Below are positions 15,434-22,420 of a DNA stretch of 47,398 nt, piece after piece. Under the pieces are notes generated by a model. That model was not told the origin of the DNA, did no database searches, and saw only the letters and a program-made list of their open reading frames with translations. How positions within the stretch are numbered: position 1 is the stretch's first letter; each line of letters starts with the position of its first letter. This stretch comes from Oryzihumus sp036391795 (GTDB lineage Bacteria > Actinomycetota > Actinomycetes > Actinomycetales > Dermatophilaceae): positions 1 to 47,398 of the forward strand of contig NZ_DASVZH010000186.1 in NCBI RefSeq assembly GCF_036391795.1, in the 5' to 3' direction. Both the position numbers and the translations under genes were made by a program.

Positions 15434-16813
15434 TCAGCCGACGGAGACGCGCTGCTGGGCGGTCACGATGGGCAGGCCGGCGGACGCAGCCTGCTCCTCG
15501 AAGGAGTCGTCGACCGCCACCACGTGGTGGCCGGCGCGGGCCAGGATCGACGTGGCGATGGAGGCGCGGTAACCGCCGGCGCAGTGCACCCAGAGCTCAC
15601 CGTCGGGGACCTCGTCCAGCCGGTCGAGGAGCTCGTGCAGCGGGATGCTCACCGCACCGTCGATGTGGGCCTCGTCCCACTCCGGGGTGCGCCGCACGTC
15701 CACGACGGCGACAGCGCGGTGGTGGCGCACCTGGGCGAGGTCGGCGAACGTCGCGGTCCGGAAGCTGCCGAGCGGCTCGTCGGTCCACTGCTCCGGGGAG
15801 CCGGTGGCGGACGCCTCGGGACGGTCGATGCCGATGCGGACCAGCTCCCGCTGGGCCTCGGCCACCTGCTCGGGGGTCTCCCCGAGCAGCGTCACGGGGG
15901 TGCCCCACGGGATGAGCCAGCCGAGGTAGGTGGCGAGCTGTCCGTCGACACCGAAGTTGAAGGTGCCGCGGACGTGCCCGGCGGCGAACGCGGTCCGGTT
16001 GCGCAGGTCCACGAGCCACTCCCCCGCCTCGAGCCGGCGGCGCAGCTCGTCCTTGTCGGCGGTCGTGGGGGCGCTCAGGTCGGCCGCATCCGGTCCGGCG
16101 GCGTTGGCCGGGCCCATGTGGGCGTAGTAGGCAGGCCAGGCGTCGAGGGCGCCGAGCAGCTCATCGACCCACTCCTGCTCGGCCTGGGTCAGGGCAGGGT
16201 TGGTGCGCTTCTCCTGGCCGATCGTCGAGGACGTCGCCTCGGACTGGGTGGCCGAGCAGAAGCTGCCGAAGCCGTGCGTGGGCAGCACCTGTGCCTGCTC
16301 GGGCAGCTCGGCGGCCAGCCGGTTCGCCGAGTGGTACTGGTGGTGCACCAGCGCCTGGGTGTGCTCCGGGCCGAGCAGGTCCGGGCGGCCGGTGGAGCCG
16401 AACAGCAGCGACCCGCCGGAGAAGACCCCGACCTGCTCGCCGTCGGCCTCCAGGGCATAGGACAGGTGGGTGTAGGTGTGCCCGGGGGTGGCGATGACGC
16501 GGACCCGCAGCGCCGGGCTCACCTCGACCACGTCGCCGTCGCGGACCGGGACGCGGTCGTAGGAGACGTCGTCGTCCGCGTTCACGTGGTATGCCGCGCC
16601 GGTCACCTTCGCCAGGGCCAGGCCGCCGGTGACGTAGTCGTTGTGGAGGTGCGTCTCGAACACGTGGGTGATCCGCACACCCGCCTCGTGCACCACGTCG
16701 AGGACGCGGTCGAGGTCGCGCTGGGGGTCGACGACGAGGGCAACCTCGCCGTCGTGGGCGACGTAGCTGCGGTCCCCCAGGGTCGGGGTGTCGATCGGGA
16801 TGATGGTCACCAT
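15434..16813 (-). CDS. Persulfide dioxygenase-rhodanese fusion (CstB/Blh-like MBL protein)
   Basis: A 459-residue fusion. Residues 1-245 are a metallo-beta-lactamase fold with the mononuclear iron site THLHNDYVTG (His55, His57, Asp59) and GHTYTH (His112). The last residue of the canonical HxHxDH is Tyr, as in persulfide dioxygenases. Two rhodanese domains follow: the first has no cysteine (LLGETPEQV), the second has Cys411 in VHCAGGYRAS. It should oxidise low-molecular-weight persulfide to sulfite and thiol, and transfer sulfane sulfur to sulfite. It lies 35 bases downstream of the small rhodanese gene, in the operon preceded by a CstR-type operator. Confidence 0.92.
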   Translation of the reverse strand: MVTIIPIDTPTLGDRSYVAHDGEVALVVDPQRDLDRVLDVVHEAGVRITHVFETHLHNDYVTGGLALAKVTGAAYHVNADDDVSYDRVPVRDGDVVEVSPALRVRVIATPGHTYTHLSYALEADGEQVGVFSGGSLLFGSTGRPDLLGPEHTQALVHHQYHSANRLAAELPEQAQVLPTHGFGSFCSATQSEATSSTIGQEKRTNPALTQAEQEWVDELLGALDAWPAYYAHMGPANAAGPDAADLSAPTTADKDELRRRLEAGEWLVDLRNRTAFAAGHVRGTFNFGVDGQLATYLGWLIPWGTPVTLLGETPEQVAEAQRELVRIGIDRPEASATGSPEQWTDEPLGSFRTATFADLAQVRHHRAVAVVDVRRTPEWDEAHIDGAVSIPLHELLDRLDEVPDGELWVHCAGGYRASIATSILARAGHHVVAVDDSFEEQAASAGLPIVTAQQRVSVG

Positions 16814-16848
16814 CAGGTGAACGTCCTTTCGGGGAGGTCGGGGAGGGG

Positions 16849-17172
16849 TCAGGCGGCGTGCGGGCGGGCGCCGCGGACCACCGGGCGGCCGGCACGCGCC
16901 CAGGCGGCGGTGCCGCCGGCGACGGAGTAGGCGTCGAACCCCGCGCGCTCGAGCAGGCTGGTCATGGACTTGCTGCGGTTTCCGCTGGCGCAGATCACGT
17001 AGAGCGGCACGCCGCGCGGCACCTCGCCGAGGCGGGCAGCGAGCTGGCTCATCGGCAGCAGGACGGCTCCGGGCACGTGGCCGCCGACGTACTCACCCGG
17101 CTCACGCACGTCCACGACGAAGGCGCCGTCCGCGTGGGCGGCAGCGAACTCCTCGGGGGTCACTTCACGCAT
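16849..17172 (-). CDS. Single-domain rhodanese
   Basis: A 107-residue thiosulfate/persulfide sulfurtransferase with the whole rhodanese fold (VVDVREPGEYVGGHVPGAVLLPM) and active-site Cys61 in VICASGNRS. ATG 17172 is preceded by GAGGAG nine bases upstream; an in-frame GTG at 17193 lacks a ribosome site. It is the first gene of the leftward operon rhodanese, persulfide dioxygenase, TauE and rhodanese-DUF2892. The ATACCC-N4-GGGTAT operator at 17204-17219 lies just upstream. Confidence 0.9.
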   Translation of the reverse strand: MREVTPEEFAAAHADGAFVVDVREPGEYVGGHVPGAVLLPMSQLAARLGEVPRGVPLYVICASGNRSKSMTSLLERAGFDAYSVAGGTAAWARAGRPVVRGARPHAA

Positions 17173-17203
17173 GGTCTCTGGCTCCTCACTCACAGACTAG
17201 GTC

Positions 17204-17219
17204 ATACCCCAGGGGGTAT
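17204..17219. promoter_or_regulatory. CstR/CsoR-type operator 1
   Basis: ATACCC-CAGG-GGGTAT, a perfect 6-base inverted repeat with a 4-base spacer, 32 bases upstream of the small rhodanese start. The same half-sites and spacing recur twice in the next 140 bases. This is the architecture bound by CsoR-family tetramers, and the csoR-like gene is 650 bases away. Confidence 0.75.
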
Positions 17220-17283
17220 CTGACCGTCGGCAACGCTAGCCCCCGGCGGCGTCATTCCCCAACCCGCACCGGCCGGCTGTGAC

Positions 17284-17299
17284 ATACCCCACCGGGTAT
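17284..17299. promoter_or_regulatory. CstR/CsoR-type operator 2
   Basis: ATACCC-CACC-GGGTAT within CATACCCCACCGGGTATG (17283-17300), which extends the inverted repeat by one pair. It lies in the middle of the divergent region between the two persulfide operons. Confidence 0.75.
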
Positions 17300-17342
17300 G
17301 TGGACCGGGCGTTCAGGAACACCCTCGGTGGATGCTCGGTTG

Positions 17343-17361
17343 ATACCCCCGTGGGTATATT
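17343..17361 (+). promoter_or_regulatory. CstR/CsoR-type operator 3 overlapping a TATATT -10
   Basis: ATACCC-CCGT-GGGTAT (17343-17358) runs into TATATT (17356-17361), a strong -10 for the rightward operon that starts at 17432. Repressor bound here would cover the -10 directly. No convincing -35 is visible. Confidence 0.72.
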
Positions 17362-17431
17362 TGCCCTCAGGAGGTCGCGCCACCGCCGACCGCGTCCTGA
17401 AACCCCCTCCAACCCTGAACCGGAGCTCACC

Positions 17432-17842
17432 GTGACGTCCTACGCGATCAGCACCACCGTCGACCAGCCATTCGAGACGGTGCTGGAGGCCACCCGCGGC
17501 GCCCTGGCCGAGCAGGGGTTCGGCGTCCTGACCGAGATCGACATCCGGGCCACGATGAAGGCCAAGCTCGACGTCGACGTGGAGCCGCAGGTCATCCTCG
17601 GAGCCTGCCGCCCGCCCCTGGCGCACGCTGCCCTCCAGGCCGAGCCGTCGATCGGGCTGCTGCTGCCCTGCAACGTCGTCGTGCGTTCGATCGGTCCCGC
17701 CGCGACGTTGGTCGAGGCGCTGGACCCCGAGACCATGGTGGCCCTGACCGGCAACGAGGCACTGGCCCCGGTCGCCCACGAGGCCACGGCCCGGCTCACG
17801 GCCGCACTGGACACCCTCAGCGCATCGCCCGCGCGCGCCTGA
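17432..17842 (+). CDS. DUF302 domain protein
   Basis: A 136-residue protein consisting of one DUF302 domain (TTVDQPFETVLEATRGALAEQGFGVLTEIDIRATMKAKLDVDVEPQVILGACRPPLAHAALQAEPSIGLLLPCNVVVR). DUF302 proteins frequently accompany sulfur and redox genes; a role in binding sulfur or redox species has been proposed but not proven. Two cysteines, in LGACRPP and LLPCNVV, are conserved in the family. The GTG at 17432 has GGAG eight bases upstream. It is the first gene of the rightward operon with the CstR-like regulator and an MFS transporter. Confidence 0.88.
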   Translation: MTSYAISTTVDQPFETVLEATRGALAEQGFGVLTEIDIRATMKAKLDVDVEPQVILGACRPPLAHAALQAEPSIGLLLPCNVVVRSIGPAATLVEALDPETMVALTGNEALAPVAHEATARLTAALDTLSASPARA

Positions 17843-17874
17843 CCCCCACGACCCGACAGACCCGAGGAGCACCC

Positions 17875-18141
17875 ATGGTCGAGCTCAACCCGGACGAGAT
17901 GGCCCCCGTCCTCAACCGCCTGCGCCGCGCCCAGGGCCAGCTCGGCGGCGTGCTGCGGATGATCGAGGAGGGCCGCGACTGCCAGGACGTCGTGACCCAG
18001 CTCGCCGCGGTCAACCGTGCCCTCGACCGGGCCGGCTTCGCGATCATCTCCAGCGGGCTCAAGCAGTGCCTGGCCGACCCCGACAGCGCCGACTCGATGG
18101 ACACCGAGGCGCTGGAGAAGCTCTTCCTGTCCCTTGCCTGA
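17875..18141 (+). CDS. csoR: CsoR/CstR-family repressor, likely persulfide-sensing
   Basis: An 88-residue all-helical DUF156 repressor. Cys36 and Cys65 match the two conserved cysteines. The copper-ligand His four residues before the second Cys in CsoR is Gly61 here (SSGLKQC), which favours a CstR-type sensor that forms a di- or trisulfide with persulfides rather than a Cu(I) sensor. The genes around it (persulfide dioxygenase, rhodaneses, TauE) agree. It most probably binds the three ATACCC-N4-GGGTAT sites upstream. ATG 17875 follows a GAGGAG ribosome site. Confidence 0.88.
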   Translation: MVELNPDEMAPVLNRLRRAQGQLGGVLRMIEEGRDCQDVVTQLAAVNRALDRAGFAIISSGLKQCLADPDSADSMDTEALEKLFLSLA

Positions 18142-19429
18142 GTCCACGCTGCACCGGTCGACGACCCGGCCGCTGGCCCTCGGGCTGCGCGCCAACGCGG
18201 CCCAGTTCAGCCTTCTCGTCGCGGTGAACGCCCTGGTGGGCGGGATGCTGGGGCAGGAGCGCACGGTGCTGCCGCTGCTGGCCACGCGCACCTTCCACCT
18301 CACGGCCTACACCGCAGCCCTCACCTACATCCTCGCGTTCGGCGCGTCCAAGGCGGCGACGAACTATGTCGCCGGGGCGTGGTCGGACCGCTACGGGCGC
18401 AAGCCAGTGCTCGTGGCCGGGTGGCTGGTCGCCGTGCCGGTGCCGCTGCTGCTGATCTGGGCACCGAGCTGGGGCTTGATCGTCGCCGCCAACGTGCTGC
18501 TGGGCATCAGCCAGGGCCTGACCTGGTCGACCACGGTGATCATGAAGATCGACCTCGTCGGCCCGGCCCGGCGCGGGTTCGCGATGGGCCTGAACGAGGC
18601 TGCCGGCTACGGCGCGCTGGCCGTCACCGCCCTGGCCACCGGTTACCTGGCCCAGGCCTTCGGGCTGCGCCCGGCACCGTTCCTGCTGGGCATCGCCTTC
18701 GCCGCGCTCGGCCTGGGGCTGTCCACCGTGTTCGTGCGGGAGACCCGCGGTCACGCCCGCCTCGAGGCGGCCAGCCACGTGGCCCGCGCCGACGGTCGGC
18801 ACGACCACCTGCACGACGAGCTCAGCGACGCCCAGGTGTTCACCCAGACCAGCTTCCGCGAGCCCGCGCTGTCCTCGGCCAGCCAGGCCGGGCTGGTCAA
18901 CAACCTCAACGACGGCCTGGCATGGGGGCTGTTCCCCGTCCTGTTCGCCGCCACCGGCATGTCCGTCGCGCGCATCGGGGTGCTGGCGGCCCTCTACCCC
19001 GCGGTGTGGGGCCTCGGGCAGCTGTTCACGGGAGCCCTGTCCGACCGGTGGGGACGCAAGTGGCTCATCGCCGGAGGCATGTGGCTGCAGGCCCTCGCCC
19101 TGGCGATGGTCGCCGTCGGCGACACCTTCGCCCTGTGGGCGGTCGCCGCGGTCCTGCTCGGCGCCGGCACCGCGATGGTCTACCCGACCCTCCTGGCCTC
19201 CATCGGCGACGTCGCCCACCCTGCCTGGCGCGCCCGCTCGGTCGGGATCTACCGGCTCTGGCGTGACGGTGGCTTCGCCGTGGGGGCGCTGCTGGCCGGC
19301 GTCGTCGCGGATGCGCTCGGCGTGCGCGCCGCTGTCTGGGTGGTCGCCGGCCTCACCGCCGTCTCCGGCCTCGTGGTGGCGGTGCGGATGTACGAGACCC
19401 ACCAGCGGACGAGGGTCGAGCAGGCCTGA
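18134..19429 (+). CDS. Major facilitator superfamily transporter
   Basis: A 12-helix MFS protein of about 431 residues. The two MFS loop signatures are present: AGAWSDRYGRKPVLVAGWL after helix two and GALSDRWGRKWLIAGG in the second half. A His/Asp-rich loop (DGRHDHLHDELSD) sits in the middle of the central cytoplasmic loop. The start is uncertain: TTG 18134 overlaps the csoR stop by 8 bases and gives a full-length N-terminus. Co-transcription with the repressor suggests export of a sulfur species or metal complex. The substrate is not predictable. Confidence 0.82.
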   Translation: MPESTLHRSTTRPLALGLRANAAQFSLLVAVNALVGGMLGQERTVLPLLATRTFHLTAYTAALTYILAFGASKAATNYVAGAWSDRYGRKPVLVAGWLVAVPVPLLLIWAPSWGLIVAANVLLGISQGLTWSTTVIMKIDLVGPARRGFAMGLNEAAGYGALAVTALATGYLAQAFGLRPAPFLLGIAFAALGLGLSTVFVRETRGHARLEAASHVARADGRHDHLHDELSDAQVFTQTSFREPALSSASQAGLVNNLNDGLAWGLFPVLFAATGMSVARIGVLAALYPAVWGLGQLFTGALSDRWGRKWLIAGGMWLQALALAMVAVGDTFALWAVAAVLLGAGTAMVYPTLLASIGDVAHPAWRARSVGIYRLWRDGGFAVGALLAGVVADALGVRAAVWVVAGLTAVSGLVVAVRMYETHQRTRVEQA

Positions 19430-19433
19430 GCCG

Positions 19434-19892
19434 CTACGCCCGGGGCAGACGAGCACCCTTCGCCTCGGGCCGGGCGGGACCGCCCTCGCTGCGCCTCCCG
19501 GGCTTCAGGGTGAGCAGCAGCGTCCCCGCGGCGGCCGCGGCGAGCGCCTCAGCGACGAAGCTGAGCGTCTTCTCCGGGTACCAGGTCGGGTCGTACATGT
19601 CGGGCAGGGGGCCGACGGCCCCCACGTCGACGTACCGATAGAGCAGGACCGCGGCCACCCCTCCGAGGGCAACCACGAAGGCGAGCAGGACCGCCCACCG
19701 CCGGCGCACGAGGAGCACCAGTACCGCTGCCACCAGCGCCAGCAGCGCCTCCAGCCGGAACATCTGCCCCTCGCTGACCTGCACCCGGCCGCTGCCGACC
19801 ACGGGGTCGAAGCGGGCAGCGAGGTGCCAGTGCACGAACGCATCCACGGCCAGGCCGGCGGCGGTCACGACCCTCAGCAGCAGCCCGGACAT
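19434..19892 (-). CDS. Four-helix membrane protein paired with cupredoxin
   Basis: A 152-residue protein with four hydrophobic helices: LLRVVTAAGLAVDAFVHWHLA, LEALLALVAAVLVLLV, WAVLLAFVVALGGVAAVLLY and FVAEALAAAAAGTLLLTL. It carries conserved-looking HWHL and PDMYDPTWYPEKTLS segments. I do not recognise a named family, though such proteins commonly follow secreted cupredoxins. It starts five bases after the cupredoxin stop, so the two form an operon. It could bind or deliver copper; this is inferred. Confidence 0.75.
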   Translation of the reverse strand: MSGLLLRVVTAAGLAVDAFVHWHLAARFDPVVGSGRVQVSEGQMFRLEALLALVAAVLVLLVRRRWAVLLAFVVALGGVAAVLLYRYVDVGAVGPLPDMYDPTWYPEKTLSFVAEALAAAAAGTLLLTLKPGRRSEGGPARPEAKGARLPRA

Positions 19893-19897
19893 GCGGC

Positions 19898-20314
19898 TCA
19901 CCCGACCTTCACCCTCAGGTCCATGCCGCGGTCCTTGTGGCTGTCGACCGAGCACCACAGCTCGTAGGACCCCTGCTGCAGGGTCACGGTGAGGACCGCG
20001 GACTGCCCCGGAGACACGGTCGCGGTCGCCTGCTGGGTGACGCCGGGCCCCTGGATGTTCAGGTTGTGCGCGAAGGTGCCGGCGTTGTGGACGGTGAAGC
20101 TGTACGTGCCGGCATGCAGCGTGGCCGGGGTCAGCGCGATCGAGAACTCCTTCTCGACCACGCTCACCGGCTGCCCCTTCGCCGTGGCCGCGGCGCTCGT
20201 CGCCGGCGCTGCCCCATAACCCCCGCCACCGCTGGTCCCCCCGCAGGCTGCGAGGGTGAGCAGCGCTGCGACGGCGCCCACCATCACCACGCGGTGCTTG
20301 CCGGTCCGTCCCAT
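19898..20314 (-). CDS. Cupredoxin-domain lipoprotein
   Basis: A 138-residue secreted lipoprotein. The signal peptide ends in a lipobox LAAC (Cys24), followed by a low-complexity Gly/Ala linker and a cupredoxin fold. Type 1 copper ligands are visible as His83 (FAHNL), Cys121, His126 and Met131 in WCSVDSHKDRGM. This C-x4-H-x4-M spacing is characteristic. The ATG at 20314 is preceded by GGAGG six bases upstream. It probably shuttles electrons or binds copper at the outer face of the membrane, with the neighbouring membrane protein as partner. Confidence 0.87.
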   Translation of the reverse strand: MGRTGKHRVVMVGAVAALLTLAACGGTSGGGGYGAAPATSAAATAKGQPVSVVEKEFSIALTPATLHAGTYSFTVHNAGTFAHNLNIQGPGVTQQATATVSPGQSAVLTVTLQQGSYELWCSVDSHKDRGMDLRVKVG

Positions 20315-20444
20315 CACACACCTCCGTCAGGCGGCCTCATGGGACATCACGGTCCAGCACCCCGTCCGGGTTCACCGCCGGCTGGGGTGGGCAGGGCGCC
20401 GCCGGGGCCCCGCGGGGAGACCCGTCCGGGGCTCGGCAGCGCGC

Positions 20445-21077
20445 CTACGAGTCGCGCAGGGCGAACCAGACGGCGGTGGCCGGGTCCGAGGTCTCGTTGG
20501 CCCACTGGTGCGGCTGCTCACCGACGAAGTGCAGGGAGTCGCCCGGGCCGAGCTCGAACCGCGTGCCCGCGATGGTGAAGACCAGGGCCCCCGCGGTGAG
20601 CAGGACCAGCTCCTCCCCCGGGTGCAGCATCGGCTTGTCCCCGCTGCACGCCCCCGGTTCCACGGTGGCCATCGCCGCCGCGCCCCTGAAGTGCGCGTAA
20701 CCGCCGGAGAGGCCGGCGAGGTGCAGGCCCCGGTGAGGGGTGAAGACGCCCTGCCGGTCGTCGGCGCGGGTCAGCGTCGCCAGCTCGGGCTCCCCCTCGT
20801 CGACCTCGGTGAAGTAGCTGACCGGCCGCTCGAGCGCAGCGCAGATCTTCAGCAGCGTCGTGATGGTGGGCACCATGTCGTTGCGTTCGATCTTGTGGAT
20901 CGCGGCCGCGGACACCTCGGCACGCACCGCCAGCTGCTGGAGGGACAGACGCTGTTCCTGCCGGAGCCGTTGGAGCTTGGGCCCGATGGCGCCGACGATG
21001 CCCTCGACGTGCTCGCCGACCCGTGCCGGGCGCGCCGGCCGCTTCCGGACCTCTGATGCGCGTCTGCGCTCAGCCAT
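20445..21077 (-). CDS. XRE-family transcriptional regulator with cupin domain
   Basis: A 210-residue regulator. After a basic extension, residues about 32-92 form a helix-turn-helix (LQRLRQEQRLSLQQLAVRAEVSAAAIHKIERNDMVPTITTLLKICAAL). The C-terminal 110 residues are a cupin (KPMLHPGEELVLLTAGALVF, LGPGDSLHFVGEQPHQWANETSDPATAVWF). Such PuuR-like regulators sense small molecules. It is located at the edge of the CoM/Nit-type locus, and an 11-base motif in its own promoter region recurs in the divergent arcC/25040 promoter, which makes it the leading candidate regulator. ATG 21077 follows GGAGGAG. Confidence 0.85.
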   Translation of the reverse strand: MAERRRASEVRKRPARPARVGEHVEGIVGAIGPKLQRLRQEQRLSLQQLAVRAEVSAAAIHKIERNDMVPTITTLLKICAALERPVSYFTEVDEGEPELATLTRADDRQGVFTPHRGLHLAGLSGGYAHFRGAAAMATVEPGACSGDKPMLHPGEELVLLTAGALVFTIAGTRFELGPGDSLHFVGEQPHQWANETSDPATAVWFALRDS

Positions 21078-21131
21078 GCAGGCTCCTCCGAACGGCACCG
21101 TCGGATCCACTTTGGTGAATCCCTGTGCACC

Positions 21132-21142
21132 TATGATGTACG
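21132..21142. promoter_or_regulatory. Recurring motif TATGATGTACG upstream of XRE-cupin gene
   Basis: TATGATGTACG on the plus strand, 55 bases upstream of the regulator start, is found again identically on the minus strand at 24975-24985. It is embedded in an imperfect inverted repeat (GTGCACC/GTACATC halves). A/T-rich 11-mers are rare in this GC-rich DNA. It is a candidate autoregulatory operator. Confidence 0.5.
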
Positions 21143-21196
21143 GCCGACGGTCGGCAACGGTACACGTCGGTGAACGCCACGGCCCGCGCTCGCGGC

Positions 21197-22420
21197 CTAG
21201 CCCGAACCGTGTCGTCTGTCGCCCTCCGTCGCACCCGCGAACGTCTCCCGGTCGACGTCGTCGAGGTACAGCCGCCGGTGCGCCCGGGCGGCGCGCTCCC
21301 AGCCGAACTGCGTCACCAGCGACCGGCCTCCCTCGACCAGCCGGTCCCGCAGCGCGGAGTCGGTTGCCACCGCCCGCATCCCCGCGGCCAGCGACCGCGG
21401 GTCGCCGACCCGGGTCAGGACGGCGGTATCGCGGTCGGTCAGGTACTCGCGCAGCACGGCGATGTCGCTGGCCACCACGGGCAGCCCGGCGGCCATCGCC
21501 TCCAGGACGGCCAGCCCCCAGCCCTCCTTGACGGAGGGGAAGGCCAGCGCGTCGGCGCTGCGGTAGTGGAGGTTCAGCGAGGCCTCGCTCACCGTGCCGC
21601 TGAGGATGACGTCGCGGCCGAGCTCCAGCCCGAGCCCCGGCAGCATGTCCAGCGCCTCCTCGCGGTAGGCGGCGTAGTCCTGGAACGAGTGCCCGCCCAC
21701 GACGACCAGGGCGGGACGGGGCTCCAGCTCGCCGGCCAGGATCGCCAGGGCCCGCAGGAGGTGGATGCTGCCCTTGCGCGGTTCGATCCCGCCGACGGCG
21801 AGGAACACGAACCGGTCGGCCAGCGCCAGCTCCTGCCGCAGCGCCGCCCGCTCTGCGGGGTCGACCGCCGGGAAGCGGCGGGCGTCCACGCCGTTGTGGA
21901 TCACGCTGGCCGACCTGCCGAACTCGGCCTGCAGCCGGGCCCGCCAGTCCTCGCTGACGACCACCAGCCGGTCCGGCTCGAGGATCGCCTGCCGCTGGCA
22001 CTCCACCAGCGCCGGGGTGGTGAAGTCGTCGACGTGGTGGACGGTGCGCACCACCCGGACGTCCGCACCGGAGTCACGGACGCGCGCCGCCGCCCGGGCG
22101 GAGATGCAGTCCTGGGCGTGGAGGATGTCGACCTCGTCGGCGAGGACCCGCAGGCCCTCCTCGAGGGCGTCGACCGAGGCGAACACGCGTTCCTCCAGCG
22201 TCGGCCGTGGCTCCGGGGCCGGGACCAGGGTGTACGGCGCCCGGACCGGTCGATGGAACCCCTGCTCCTGGTCGCCGAGCGAGACGACACGGACCGGCAT
22301 ACCGAGGTCGACCATCGCCTCGGCCAGGGACAGGGTGTGGACCACGCCGCCGCGGGGTCTGGTCGAGTAGCTGACCAGGGCGACCCGGGGCAGGCCGGCG
22401 CCCGGCCGGGAGGGGTTCAC
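21197..22420 (-). CDS. MSMEG_0565-family GT4 glycosyltransferase
   Basis: A 407-residue GT-B fold glycosyltransferase. The N-terminal domain begins RVALVSYSTRPRGGVVHTLSLAEAM; the nucleotide-sugar half carries GGIEPRKGSIHLLRAL and the GT4 E-x7-E motif in SVKEGWGLAVLEAMAAGLPVVAS. The opening block matches the MSMEG_0565 family, which is nearly always found next to Nit1C/MSMEG_0567-0572 genes; its acceptor is unknown. The GTG at 22420 overlaps the stop of fdrA (GTGA), so it is last in the arcC-fdrA-GT operon. Confidence 0.87.
   Translation of the reverse strand: MNPSRPGAGLPRVALVSYSTRPRGGVVHTLSLAEAMVDLGMPVRVVSLGDQEQGFHRPVRAPYTLVPAPEPRPTLEERVFASVDALEEGLRVLADEVDILHAQDCISARAAARVRDSGADVRVVRTVHHVDDFTTPALVECQRQAILEPDRLVVVSEDWRARLQAEFGRSASVIHNGVDARRFPAVDPAERAALRQELALADRFVFLAVGGIEPRKGSIHLLRALAILAGELEPRPALVVVGGHSFQDYAAYREEALDMLPGLGLELGRDVILSGTVSEASLNLHYRSADALAFPSVKEGWGLAVLEAMAAGLPVVASDIAVLREYLTDRDTAVLTRVGDPRSLAAGMRAVATDSALRDRLVEGGRSLVTQFGWERAARAHRRLYLDDVDRETFAGATEGDRRHGSG

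Noticed and set aside
18059..19456. Minus-strand frame opposite the MFS transporter
   Set aside because: The transporter has both MFS loop signatures; the opposite frame has no domain or start signal.
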